From NCBI RefSeq assembly GCF_004000885.1, contig NZ_BIMC01000021.1, forward strand, positions 53,149-117,148: a stretch of DNA of 64,000 nt. Reading direction: 5' to 3'. Positions 37,120 to 45,645 of this stretch are shown here, one piece after another. How positions within the stretch are numbered: the first letter of the stretch is position 1; every line of letters starts with the position of its first letter. Made by a program: the position numbers and the translations under genes. Under the pieces are notes generated by a model. That model had not been told where the DNA came from and ran no database searches. It saw nothing but the letters and a program-made list of their open reading frames with translations. This DNA is from Paenibacillus glucanolyticus NBRC 15330 (lineage in GTDB: Bacteria; Bacillota; Bacilli; Paenibacillales; Paenibacillaceae).

Positions 37120-37332
37120 CCCCTACCCCCTACAAGTTTAGTTTCCATTATATGCTCTTTACTAGAAAAATAAAGGAGAATTCAAGCCTGCCGCTACTGG
37201 GGGTGGATGTTGGCCCCATAAGAAAACTATCTGTCATTGTATCTTCACAGAGGGCAGACTGCGTTAGGGAAGATTTTTTGCGATGATCGAACTTCCAGCT
37301 TCACTGAAATCGGATTCGTCTGAAAATAGAAA

Positions 37333-37359
37333 AAGAGACGGTGATATACACCGTCTCTT
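37333..37359 (-). terminator. Terminator of the YitT-family gene
   Basis: A perfect 11-base stem (37333-37343 with 37349-37359), loop of 5, followed on the minus strand by TTTTTCTATTTTC. The remaining spacer to the GNAT gene shows nothing else. Confidence 0.85.
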
Positions 37360-37399
37360 CCTATCGCCGAGAATGTCTCGGCCGCTGTATTCTATTGGC

Positions 37400-38305
37400 T
37401 TACGCCTTAATATTGCGGAATCCTTCACCCAATACCTCATGCGCATTGCTGATAATTACAAAAGCATTCGGATCTACCGACTGGACCACTGTCTTTAGAC
37501 GGGGAATCTCGCTCTGCCCGACTACCACCATCAGGACGGTTCGATGTTCACCCGTATAGCCTCCCTCAGCGGTTAGCTTGGTTAATCCCCGGTCCAAATC
37601 CTCCAGAATAGCCTTCGTTATCGGCTCGTTATGATCGGATATAATGTAGGCCACCTTGGTAAAGCTGAAGCCAAGCTCAATGGCATCAATCACTTTGCCT
37701 GTAACATACAGTCCAATCAGTGCGTATAACGCCTGCTCCAGTGACAGCACCAGTGCTGCCGATGAGATCACAATCGCATCCAGCAGTACGACACAGAGGG
37801 AGAACGTCAGGCCGCTGTATTTTTGCAAGAGCTGTGCCACGATGGTCAGCCCGCCTGTCGACCCCCGGCCGCGATAGACCAGCCCCATCCCGATACCGAC
37901 CCCGATTCCTCCATAAATGGAGGCCAGAAGTGGATTGGAGGTTGGGATTGGCCAGTCCTTGGTCAGGAAAACAAACAACGGCAGAATCACGCTGCCCAGC
38001 AGGGAACGAATGCCGTAATCGCGTCCAAGCAGCCAAAAGCCGAGTACAAACAATGGGATGTTCAGTGCCCACTGCGTAAAGGCCGGTTCAATGCCGAGCC
38101 ATGATTGCGCAAGAACGGACAAACCCGACACGCCGCCGGAGGCAATGTGATTCGGGAGAAAAAATAAATTGAATGACAGCGCCATGATAAAGGAGCCGAT
38201 GATAATAAAAATTGCGTCCACCGTCTGCCGAAGGGGACCGTTGATCGGAATCAGGGGTTCTCTTTTTCTTTTGTTAATCGATGGATTGCCAGCGGATTGC
38301 GCCAT
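37400..38305 (-). CDS. YitT-family membrane protein (YvjA-like, DUF2179)
   Basis: 301 residues. About five or six membrane helices (about 30-200) with 'GGVSGLSVLAQSWLGI' and 'GRGSTGGLTIVAQLLQKYSGL', then a soluble DUF2179 domain (about 225-290) with 'YTGEHRTVLMVVVGQSE'. B. subtilis yvjA lies at the equivalent place near prfB and ftsE. The family's function is unknown. It begins 26 bases after the prfB stop, so co-transcription is likely. Confidence 0.85.
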   Translation of the reverse strand: MAQSAGNPSINKRKREPLIPINGPLRQTVDAIFIIIGSFIMALSFNLFFLPNHIASGGVSGLSVLAQSWLGIEPAFTQWALNIPLFVLGFWLLGRDYGIRSLLGSVILPLFVFLTKDWPIPTSNPLLASIYGGIGVGIGMGLVYRGRGSTGGLTIVAQLLQKYSGLTFSLCVVLLDAIVISSAALVLSLEQALYALIGLYVTGKVIDAIELGFSFTKVAYIISDHNEPITKAILEDLDRGLTKLTAEGGYTGEHRTVLMVVVGQSEIPRLKTVVQSVDPNAFVIISNAHEVLGEGFRNIKA

Positions 38306-38331
38306 AGTTCTTCAAATCTCTCCTCAACGTC

Positions 38332-39445
38332 CTACTCGACTTCCTGCTTGATCTGACTGCGCAAATAGCCATCGATAAAAGCATCCAGATCTCCGTCCAT
38401 GACGGCTCCAATATTACCGGTCTCCACCTGTGTACGGTGGTCCTTAGCCATACTGTACGGATGGAATACATACGAACGAATTTGGCTGCCCCAAGCGATT
38501 TCCGACTGCTCGCCGCGAATTTCCGCCAATTCCTTCTTCTGCTCCTCGATTTTGCGCTCGTAGAGCTTGGAACGAAGCATTGTCATGGCACGCTCACGGT
38601 TCTTGATCTGAGAGCGTTCATTCTGACACGTCACCACCACGCCGGTTGGCAAGTGAGTGATCCGTACGGCCGAGTCCGTCGTATTGATATGCTGACCCCC
38701 TGCGCCACTGGCACGGTAGGTATCAATCTTCAGATCCTCGGTGCGGATATCCAGCTCGATTTCATCGTTGATTTCCGGTACCACATCGCAGGATACAAAG
38801 GAGGTATGACGGCGACCGGAAGAGTCGAATGGTGATATGCGAACCAGACGATGAACTCCTTTTTCCGCTTTTAAATATCCGTAAGCATTGTAGCCCTTGA
38901 TCAGCAGCGTTACACTCTTGATTCCCGCTTCGTCGCCTGGCAAGTAATCCAGTGTTTCCACCTTGAAGCCGCGCTTCTCCGCCCAGCGGGTATACATTCG
39001 GTGCAGCATTTGGCCCCAGTCTTGCGACTCGGTTCCGCCCGCTCCGGGATGCAGCTCAAGGATGGCATTCATTTTATCGTAAGGCTGGTTCAACAGCAGC
39101 TGAAGCTCAAATTCCTCCACGCGCTTAACCAAGTCCTTAATTGTCTCGCCAATTTCTCCTGCAAGGGAGTCGTCGCCCTCTTCATCCGCCAGTTCAGTCA
39201 TAACAACAGCATCATCGTAATCCTGCTGAAGTTTTTGATACTGATCCACGGATGATTTCACAGCATTCATCTCAGCAATGAGCGCTTGGGCTTTTTCATT
39301 ATCGTCCCAAAAATCCGGGGCAGCCATCTTCTCCTCAAAATTCTCAATCATTTCCTGTTTGAGATCTAAGTCAAAGAGACCCCCTAAGATTGGTTAGTTT
39401 CTTGCTGATTTCACGCAGGTCCTGCTTCACACTTGGTTCGATCAT
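38332..39445 (-). CDS. prfB: Peptide chain release factor 2, expressed by programmed +1 frameshift
   Basis: Frame 1 starts at ATG 39445 and reads 24 codons ending ...LRGSL, then an in-frame TGA at 39371-39373. The slip site AGGGGG-TCT-CTT-TGA-C has the spacing of the E. coli site: an internal Shine-Dalgarno (39380-39385), CTT, then UGA. After a +1 shift translation continues with GAC at 39372 and yields about 370 residues in total. RF2 motifs are present: SPF in 'ISPFDSSGR' and GGQ in 'ASGAGGQHINTTDSA'. The frameshift is autoregulatory because RF2 itself reads UGA. It reads UAA and UGA stops. Confidence 0.97.
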
Positions 39446-39576
39446 GAGTCCCTCGTCCTTTCTTATCTATACGTTATCGTAATAACTTCAGTATACCCTC
39501 TCCTGCATGGAAAACGTTCCATATTCAAGAGAAAATTTATGCGACTTTACTAGATATTTCGTTATTTATTCAGATA

Positions 39577-39659
39577 AACTCCCTTAAGCGCAGCAGAGGT
39601 TTCGGATCGCTGTGGATAAGACCACAATGACCGGTTCATCTGCTGCTCTTAAGGGAGTT
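39577..39659. repeat. 83-base inverted repeat between secA and prfB
   Basis: Arms 39577-39597 and 39639-39659 are complementary over 21 bases with one mismatch. The 41-base loop contains a small hairpin (TGTGG / CCACA) that includes TGTGGATAA, a perfect DnaA-box sequence. There is no strong T run, so it is at best an atypical secA terminator. Confidence 0.6.
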
Positions 39660-39704
39660 GAAAAATCAGCGCCTATACACAAGGCCGTTTTATGAAAATG
39701 TAGC

Positions 39705-42218
39705 TTAAGCGTTCTGTCCGTGGCAGTGCTTATACTTCTTGCCGCTGCCGCAAGGACATGCATCGTTCCGGCCGATCTGTTCAGCTACTTGCACTGGACG
39801 CTTCTCGGCTGGCTCGCTGCTGCTGTTCGTGGATACCTTGTTCTCCTCCACGACAGCCTGACGCTCCTGGTTCGTTGCGATCTGCGCCTTCATGATGTAC
39901 GTTGCCACTTCCTCTTGAATCGTAGCGATCATGGCATTAAACATCTCAAAGCCTTCGAACTGGTATTCGCGAAGCGGATCGGTACCGCCGTATGCACGGA
40001 GATGGATACCTTGACGCAGTTGATCCATCGCATCGATGTGATCCATCCACTTGCTGTCTACCGCACGCAGCACGATAACTTTCTCGAACTCGCGTACCAT
40101 CTCTTCACCAATCGCCTCTTCACGCTCTGCATACTTCTTCATCACGCGCTCAAAGATAAATTCCGTGATTTCTTCCGATTCTTTGCCCCACAGATCTTCG
40201 CGGGTAATTGCACCCTCGTCCAGCAGCTTGCTGTTAACGAAGTCTGCCACTTCTTGCAGTTCCCAGTTCTCCGGAATATCATCGCTGCAGTGAGCCTGAA
40301 CAACCCGTTCAATGACCGGCTTCATCATCTCAACAACGATTTGCTTAATGTCTTGGGACTCCAGAATCTCGCGGCGTTGTTTGTAAATGATCTCACGCTG
40401 CTGGTTCATCACGTCATCATATTGAAGAACGACTTTACGCATGTCGAAGTTATTGCCCTCAACCCGCTTCTGCGCGGATTCAACCGCACGGGTAATCATC
40501 TTGCTCTCGATCGGCTGATCTTCTTCAAAGCCAAGACGCTCCATCATGTTCAGAACGTTGTCTGTACCAAAACGTTTCATCAGTTCATCGCCCAGGGACA
40601 AATAGAACTGAGTGGATCCTGGGTCACCTTGACGACCGGCACGACCACGCAGCTGGTTATCGATCCGGCGCGATTCGTGACGCTCCGTACCGATAATGTG
40701 AAGTCCGCCAATATTCTGCACGCCTTCACCCAGCAAAATATCCGTACCGCGTCCCGCCATATTCGTCGCGATCGTTACAGATCCCGGCTGACCGGCGCGT
40801 GAGATGATTTCCGCTTCCTCTGCATGGTACTTCGCATTCAGAACTTTATGCTGAATGCCTTTGCGTTTCAGCATTTCCGATAAACGCTCGGAGTTCTCAA
40901 TCGAAACCGTACCCACCAGGATCGGTTGATTCTTTTTATGACGTTCCACGATCTCCGTAACAACTGCCTTGAACTTGCCTTCTTCGCTCTTATAGACAAC
41001 ATCCGGCATGTCGTTACGCTGATTCGGTTTGTTTGTAGGAATCTGGAGCACTTCAAGACCATAAATCTTCTTGAACTCTTCTTCCTCTGTCTTCGCTGTA
41101 CCGGTCATACCTGCCAGCTTGCGATACATACGGAAGTAGTTCTGGAAAGTAATCGTCGCCAATGTCATGCTCTCGTTCTGAACCTCGATGCCTTCCTTCG
41201 CTTCAATCGCCTGGTGAAGACCGTCGCTATAGCGGCGTCCTGCCATCAAGCGGCCCGTGAATTCGTCCACGATAACCACTTCGTCGTCGGTGACAACGTA
41301 ATCCACGTCGCGGCGCATAATCACGTTCGCTTTCAGCGCTTGTACAATGTGGTGGTTCAGTGTTACATGGTTCTGGTCATACAGGTTTTCGATACCGAAG
41401 GAACGCTCCGCCTGGGCAACACCCTTTTCTGTCAGAGCTACGGATTTGACCTTAATATCTACGGTATAATCCTCTTCTGCCGTCAGGCGCTTCACGAAGC
41501 GATCCGCTGCAAAATACAGCTCGGTCGATTTCTGAGCTTGTCCCGAGATGATAAGCGGCGTACGCGCTTCGTCAACCAGGATGGAGTCCACTTCATCAAT
41601 GATACAGAAATAGAGTGGACGCTGAACCATCTGCTCTTTGTAGAGGACCATGTTGTCACGCAGATAGTCAAAGCCGAACTCGTTATTCGTTCCGTACGTA
41701 ATATCGCATGCATAAGCATGCTGTTTATCCGGGTGTTCCATACCGCTCAGGTTAACCCCGACGGTTAGACCCAGGAAGTTATATATTTGCGCCATTTCCT
41801 GGCTGTCACGCTGTGCCAAATAATCATTGACGGTTACAACGTGAACCCCTTTGCCAAGCAGGGCATTTAAGTAAACCGGCAGCGTACCCACAAGGGTCTT
41901 ACCTTCACCGGTCTTCATCTCTGCAATTCTGCCTTCGTGGAGGGCCATTCCTCCGACCAGCTGTACGTCGTAGTGACGCTTGCCGAGTGTTCGTCTGGAA
42001 GCCTCACGGACTGTCGCAAACGCTTCGGGAAGCAGTTCCTCCAGCGTCTCACCTTTCTCGATCCGCGCACGGAACTCCTCGGTTTTCGCTTGCAGCTGCT
42101 CATCGGAGAGCTTCTCAAAATCCGGTTCCATTTTGTTGATTACATCGACCGTCTTCATGAGACGTTTGACATCACGCTCGTTGGTGTCGCCGAAAATCTT
42201 TTTGACAAGTCCTAGCAT
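39705..42218 (-). CDS. secA: Protein translocase ATPase SecA
   Basis: Motor of the Sec export pathway. 837 residues from ATG at 42218 (MLGLVKKIFGD), which has AAAGGGG upstream; the frame is open to 42272. Walker A 'KTGEGKTL', DEAD-like 'CIIDEVDSILVDEA', 'ATNMAGRGTDI' and the C-terminal zinc motif 'CPCGSGKKYKHCH' are all intact. It lies between hpf and prfB, as in Bacillus. Confidence 0.98.
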   Translation of the reverse strand: MLGLVKKIFGDTNERDVKRLMKTVDVINKMEPDFEKLSDEQLQAKTEEFRARIEKGETLEELLPEAFATVREASRRTLGKRHYDVQLVGGMALHEGRIAEMKTGEGKTLVGTLPVYLNALLGKGVHVVTVNDYLAQRDSQEMAQIYNFLGLTVGVNLSGMEHPDKQHAYACDITYGTNNEFGFDYLRDNMVLYKEQMVQRPLYFCIIDEVDSILVDEARTPLIISGQAQKSTELYFAADRFVKRLTAEEDYTVDIKVKSVALTEKGVAQAERSFGIENLYDQNHVTLNHHIVQALKANVIMRRDVDYVVTDDEVVIVDEFTGRLMAGRRYSDGLHQAIEAKEGIEVQNESMTLATITFQNYFRMYRKLAGMTGTAKTEEEEFKKIYGLEVLQIPTNKPNQRNDMPDVVYKSEEGKFKAVVTEIVERHKKNQPILVGTVSIENSERLSEMLKRKGIQHKVLNAKYHAEEAEIISRAGQPGSVTIATNMAGRGTDILLGEGVQNIGGLHIIGTERHESRRIDNQLRGRAGRQGDPGSTQFYLSLGDELMKRFGTDNVLNMMERLGFEEDQPIESKMITRAVESAQKRVEGNNFDMRKVVLQYDDVMNQQREIIYKQRREILESQDIKQIVVEMMKPVIERVVQAHCSDDIPENWELQEVADFVNSKLLDEGAITREDLWGKESEEITEFIFERVMKKYAEREEAIGEEMVREFEKVIVLRAVDSKWMDHIDAMDQLRQGIHLRAYGGTDPLREYQFEGFEMFNAMIATIQEEVATYIMKAQIATNQERQAVVEENKVSTNSSSEPAEKRPVQVAEQIGRNDACPCGSGKKYKHCHGQNA

Positions 42219-42686
42219 GGTTAACCCCTTTCGTGCAAAACAAGTGATAGAATCAACTTCATTAAATGCCAAAGGGTTAAATGATGAAATCGATTCATTG
42301 ATTCCTTATGATGGTCCCATTTCATGCAGGCTAAAAAGCCTGTCCCGTAAAATGAGGGTTTGCATAAATTGTAACAGTTTGTAAGGGATGCCGCAACAAT
42401 ATGTGCTTTCACAAGAGATGTCTGTTACGTGAAGCCCTACTCTATGAGACGCGAAGACGCCCTGAAAAGTTGCGTGGAGCATTTACCCAGTCGTTGACAA
42501 TGGGATTATATTCATTTTAGTAGCAAAACTCTACATCTAAAGAGGCGCAGAATAGACGTCCATATATCCAAATAAAGAGCCCCACCCGCTAACACGGATG
42601 AAGGCTCATCTTACAATTTCGATTTCATTTTAAAATTCGAACCGAACCTGGTGCCTCTGCATTCCTTGAGGAATGCCGCTTGAGAC
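42219..42686 (-). other. Spacer between hpf and secA
   Basis: A 468-base gap. It contains the hpf terminator (42577-42607). The remaining roughly 360 bases should hold the secA promoter and leader, but I could not identify a convincing -35/-10 pair. No gene or structured RNA was recognised. Confidence 0.4.
42577..42607 (-). terminator. Terminator of hpf
   Basis: GAGCC (42577-42581) with GGCTC (42603-42607), plus an inner 6-base stem. On the minus strand it is followed by TTTATTT. Confidence 0.7.
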
Positions 42687-43253
42687 TTAGTCCCGCTCGA
42701 TCAATCCGTACTTGCCGTCATCACGCTTGTAGACGACATTTACTTCTTGTGTGTCAATGTTGGAAAATACGAAAAAATTATGGCCTACCATGTTCATCTG
42801 CAGGATCGCTTCTTCCACGTCCATGGGCTTCATGGTAAAACGTTTCGTACGGACTACTTCGTAGTTGTCCTCGTCGTACTCCACTTGCTCTGCATCCATT
42901 TGACTGGTTGCCGCTGCCCCGTTCTCCGCAATGAGCGTCTTCAGTCCGCCTTCTTGCTTGATCTTGCGGTTCAGCTTGGTTTTGTGCTTGCGAATCTGAC
43001 GTTCCAACTTGTCCACAACGGCATCAATGGAAGCGTACATATCGTCGCTTCGGTCTTCCGCACGCAGTACCACGCCTGTGAGCGGAATGGTCACTTCCAC
43101 CGTGTGCAATCCTCGAATGACACTGAGTGTAACGTATCCTTCGGAGGTGGGGGGTGCATCAAAATACTTATCTAGCCTGCTGAGTTTCTTGTCAACATAG
43201 TCTTTCAAAGCATCGGTCACATCAATTTGTTGACCTCGGATAGTGAATTGCAT
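42687..43253 (-). CDS. hpf: Ribosome hibernation promoting factor, long form
   Basis: 188 residues from ATG at 43253 (MQFTIRGQQIDVTDAL), with AAAGGAGG upstream. The N-terminal S30AE domain (1 to about 105) binds the small subunit; the C-terminal domain (about 125-185, 'KRFTMKPMDVEEAILQMNMVGHNFFVF') dimerises two ribosomes into 100S particles. B. subtilis yvyD/hpf lies at the same position between fliT and secA. It has its own terminator. Confidence 0.96.
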   Translation of the reverse strand: MQFTIRGQQIDVTDALKDYVDKKLSRLDKYFDAPPTSEGYVTLSVIRGLHTVEVTIPLTGVVLRAEDRSDDMYASIDAVVDKLERQIRKHKTKLNRKIKQEGGLKTLIAENGAAATSQMDAEQVEYDEDNYEVVRTKRFTMKPMDVEEAILQMNMVGHNFFVFSNIDTQEVNVVYKRDDGKYGLIERD

Positions 43254-43360
43254 TGGGCACTCCTCCTTTGCACCTTCATTATAGCATTTTGTTAAGCCCA
43301 TGTAAAAAGACAGAATTGTGAATTTTAGCACAATATTTTTCGGAGGTCGGATACAAAAAA

Positions 43361-43385
43361 AAGACCCCGGAAGTTCCGGAGTCTT
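43361..43385 (-). terminator. Terminator of the cold shock gene
   Basis: The arms 43361-43370 and 43376-43385 pair with one mismatch. Eight T residues follow on the minus strand. Confidence 0.8.
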
Positions 43386-43450
43386 GGGCTAGCGAATCTC
43401 CAATTGTTAACCATCAATACCGTTTATGTAGGTCGGCTATGCCGGGATGA

Positions 43451-43648
43451 TTAGATTTTGATTACGTTAGCAGCTTGCGGGCCACGAGCGCCTTCAACAA
43501 TCTCGAATTCTACGGATTGTCCTTCTTCAAGAGTCTTGAAGCCTTCGGATTGAATCGCGGAGAAGTGTACAAATACGTCGCCGCCGTCCTCAGTCTCGAT
43601 GAAGCCATAACCTTTCTCTGCGTTGAACCATTTAACTTTACCTTGCAT
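43451..43648 (-). CDS. Cold shock protein, CspA/CspB family
   Basis: 65 residues, a single cold-shock domain. RNA-binding motifs RNP1 'KGYGFI' and RNP2 'DVFVHF' are intact. It acts as an RNA chaperone in the cytoplasm. It has its own terminator. The 241-base upstream region could be a structured leader as in other csp genes, but I see no decisive motif. Confidence 0.96.
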   Translation of the reverse strand: MQGKVKWFNAEKGYGFIETEDGGDVFVHFSAIQSEGFKTLEEGQSVEFEIVEGARGPQAANVIKI

Positions 43649-43889
43649 GCACTAACATTCCCTTCATTGTCAAATAAAGTGTGACACTAATTGTCCACAT
43701 TTCCGACTATAGCACCCGTCCAATCCAGTGTCAATTACCAAGAAAAAGGTTTTCTGCTGCAGAAAAAACAGAAAAATGTCGACTTGGCTCCACGACTGAG
43801 TTGGCAGGCGTAAAAAAGGCGGACAAAATTAGGTTTAGGTTTATTTACCCGGGGAGGGTGGGGGTGAAACAGGTAATGAATACAGATTT

Positions 43890-45632
43890 TTATTGAGCAA
43901 AATCCTTTATTACCTCCAGAAGCTGATTATACGATTTTTCGTTAACTTCCCTCAGACGATCTATAAATTGGCTCGCATTTGATGATTCGCCTATGAAACA
44001 TAAAAAATAAGAAATATTGTAAAGTACCTCTTCGTTATTATTGTCTAAATAAAATGCATTTTCAAAAAATGGCAGTGCTTTTTCATATGAACCTACAGAA
44101 AAGTGGGATACTCCAATGGTGTTTAATAACTCCGCTTGGTTCTCATTTACCGATAGTAATACGGACTGGATTACCTCATCTGCAGTATAAGCACTAACCC
44201 TGTTGACAATGATTTGAGTCTCCTCGGTGTGATCCATAATATACTCAAAAGTCTCGTCTAGATCATGCTTTTTCGCACTTACTAAGTATTGATAGACATT
44301 AAACTGCTCCATAACTGCCGGGCTCACTATCCCGGACAATCTATCGGTTATGCCTTTGCTTTGATTAGACAAAGTCTTAGCAGCAATATCGAGTTTATAG
44401 TACCCAGACTGTAATATCATCTTCTTCAGTTCATGAAGCGTAAAGAATCTTACGTGTGTTCGATCAAGTATACCTGCTTCTGTATAAGTAAAGGACCCTT
44501 CTAGAAGACCATTAATTACAGTGTAATGCATAAGGTTCGGAATGCTAACCAATAACTTGCCATCTGTTTTCAAAAATCTTTTCAGATTCCTCAATACTTT
44601 CCATGGATCATAAAGATGTTCAAGTACATCCGCAAGAATGATATAGTCAAAGAAGTTATCATCATATTCCATTAATCCTCGTTCAGCATCATAATTCCGA
44701 ACATCAGCTATCATAGATGCAACCGATGAAGCAGCCTCATCTATCTCTATACCGTATAGATTGCTATTTGGATATCGATGCTTGATATTCATAAGTGTAC
44801 CCCCGCAAGCACATCCTACTTCTAAAACATTTAATGGGGCTTCAGGATCGCTATTCATCATGTTTATGATTTCAAATCGTATATTCTGAGAATAAATAGG
44901 ATTAAACCCCCACTTTTCTTCAAACTTCTTGGCATTAACTTTCATTAATTTGCTATAAGAAGAATCTTCTCGAAAAGATACACTCCCGTAATGATGAATG
45001 AAGGTATCCTTACATAACACAAGTTTATAGCCTGCTTTGCGGATTCTAAGTGAATAGTCGTCATCTTCATAGTTGCCAGGTGTGAAGCGTTCATCTAATA
45101 AACCAATTTCATCTACGACAGATCTTTTGATAAGGTAACAAAATCCGATTAGTTTAAGGCGTTGTTCCCACTTACTTTGATCTGGGACATTATGGCCCGC
45201 AGCAAATGCATGCATCTCATGTAGATTGTTATAAGATACAGGAATTGTTTGTGCATACGAACAGTTGTTAGTAATACAACTAACCGCTCCGAATCGCTCA
45301 TCACTGTTTATGCAATACAGCATATTGTTTAACCAATTTTCTGTGACCACTGTATCATTGTTTAATAGAAGTATATAATCTCCAGTAGCTACTTCAATGC
45401 CTTGGTTACAACCCTTAGGAAATCCTAAATTACTATCATTAAGAATGGTTATGATGTCTGACTGTTGCGATAGCCATTGTCTAGTTTCATCTGTGGAGTT
45501 ATTATCTACAATAATAATTTCATAAGTACCTGAATTGGTATATTGACGAATACTCTCTATACATTGAATTGTATAGTTAAGTTGGTTATATGTTAGTATT
45601 ACTATGCTCGTTTTCAATCGATAATCCTCCAT
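43890..45632 (-). CDS. GT2 glycosyltransferase - methyltransferase - TPR fusion protein
   Basis: 580 residues. The N-terminal GT2 domain (about 5-230) has 'SIVILTYNQLNYT', the nucleotide/metal motif 'LLNNDT' and an 'ED' pair in 'GNYEDDDYSLRIRKAGY'. A class I SAM methyltransferase follows (about 265-400) with motif I 'VLEVGCACGGTL' and 'YIILADVLEHLYDPWKVL'. A short helical TPR-like tail (about 490-560) ends the protein. Such fusions occur in glycan islands that decorate flagella or surface polymers with methylated sugars. A TTG at 45617 after GGAGG is an alternative start. Last of three glycosyltransferase genes; 13 bases from its neighbour. Confidence 0.88.
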   Translation of the reverse strand: MEDYRLKTSIVILTYNQLNYTIQCIESIRQYTNSGTYEIIIVDNNSTDETRQWLSQQSDIITILNDSNLGFPKGCNQGIEVATGDYILLLNNDTVVTENWLNNMLYCINSDERFGAVSCITNNCSYAQTIPVSYNNLHEMHAFAAGHNVPDQSKWEQRLKLIGFCYLIKRSVVDEIGLLDERFTPGNYEDDDYSLRIRKAGYKLVLCKDTFIHHYGSVSFREDSSYSKLMKVNAKKFEEKWGFNPIYSQNIRFEIINMMNSDPEAPLNVLEVGCACGGTLMNIKHRYPNSNLYGIEIDEAASSVASMIADVRNYDAERGLMEYDDNFFDYIILADVLEHLYDPWKVLRNLKRFLKTDGKLLVSIPNLMHYTVINGLLEGSFTYTEAGILDRTHVRFFTLHELKKMILQSGYYKLDIAAKTLSNQSKGITDRLSGIVSPAVMEQFNVYQYLVSAKKHDLDETFEYIMDHTEETQIIVNRVSAYTADEVIQSVLLSVNENQAELLNTIGVSHFSVGSYEKALPFFENAFYLDNNNEEVLYNISYFLCFIGESSNASQFIDRLREVNEKSYNQLLEVIKDFAQ

Positions 45633-45645
45633 CCCATATGCTTCC

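Noticed and set aside
39611..39619. Perfect DnaA box (TGTGGATAA) suggesting an origin-related site
   Set aside because: A single 9-base match is expected about once in two windows of this size by chance, and no cluster of boxes or AT-rich unwinding region is nearby.
39720..40802. Open frame of 360 codons on the plus strand
   Set aside because: Antisense shadow of secA, Leu/His-rich without domain logic.
43800..43875. G-rich stretch downstream of the last glycosyltransferase gene as a terminator or quadruplex
   Set aside because: No stable inverted repeat and no T run; the G runs are uneven.
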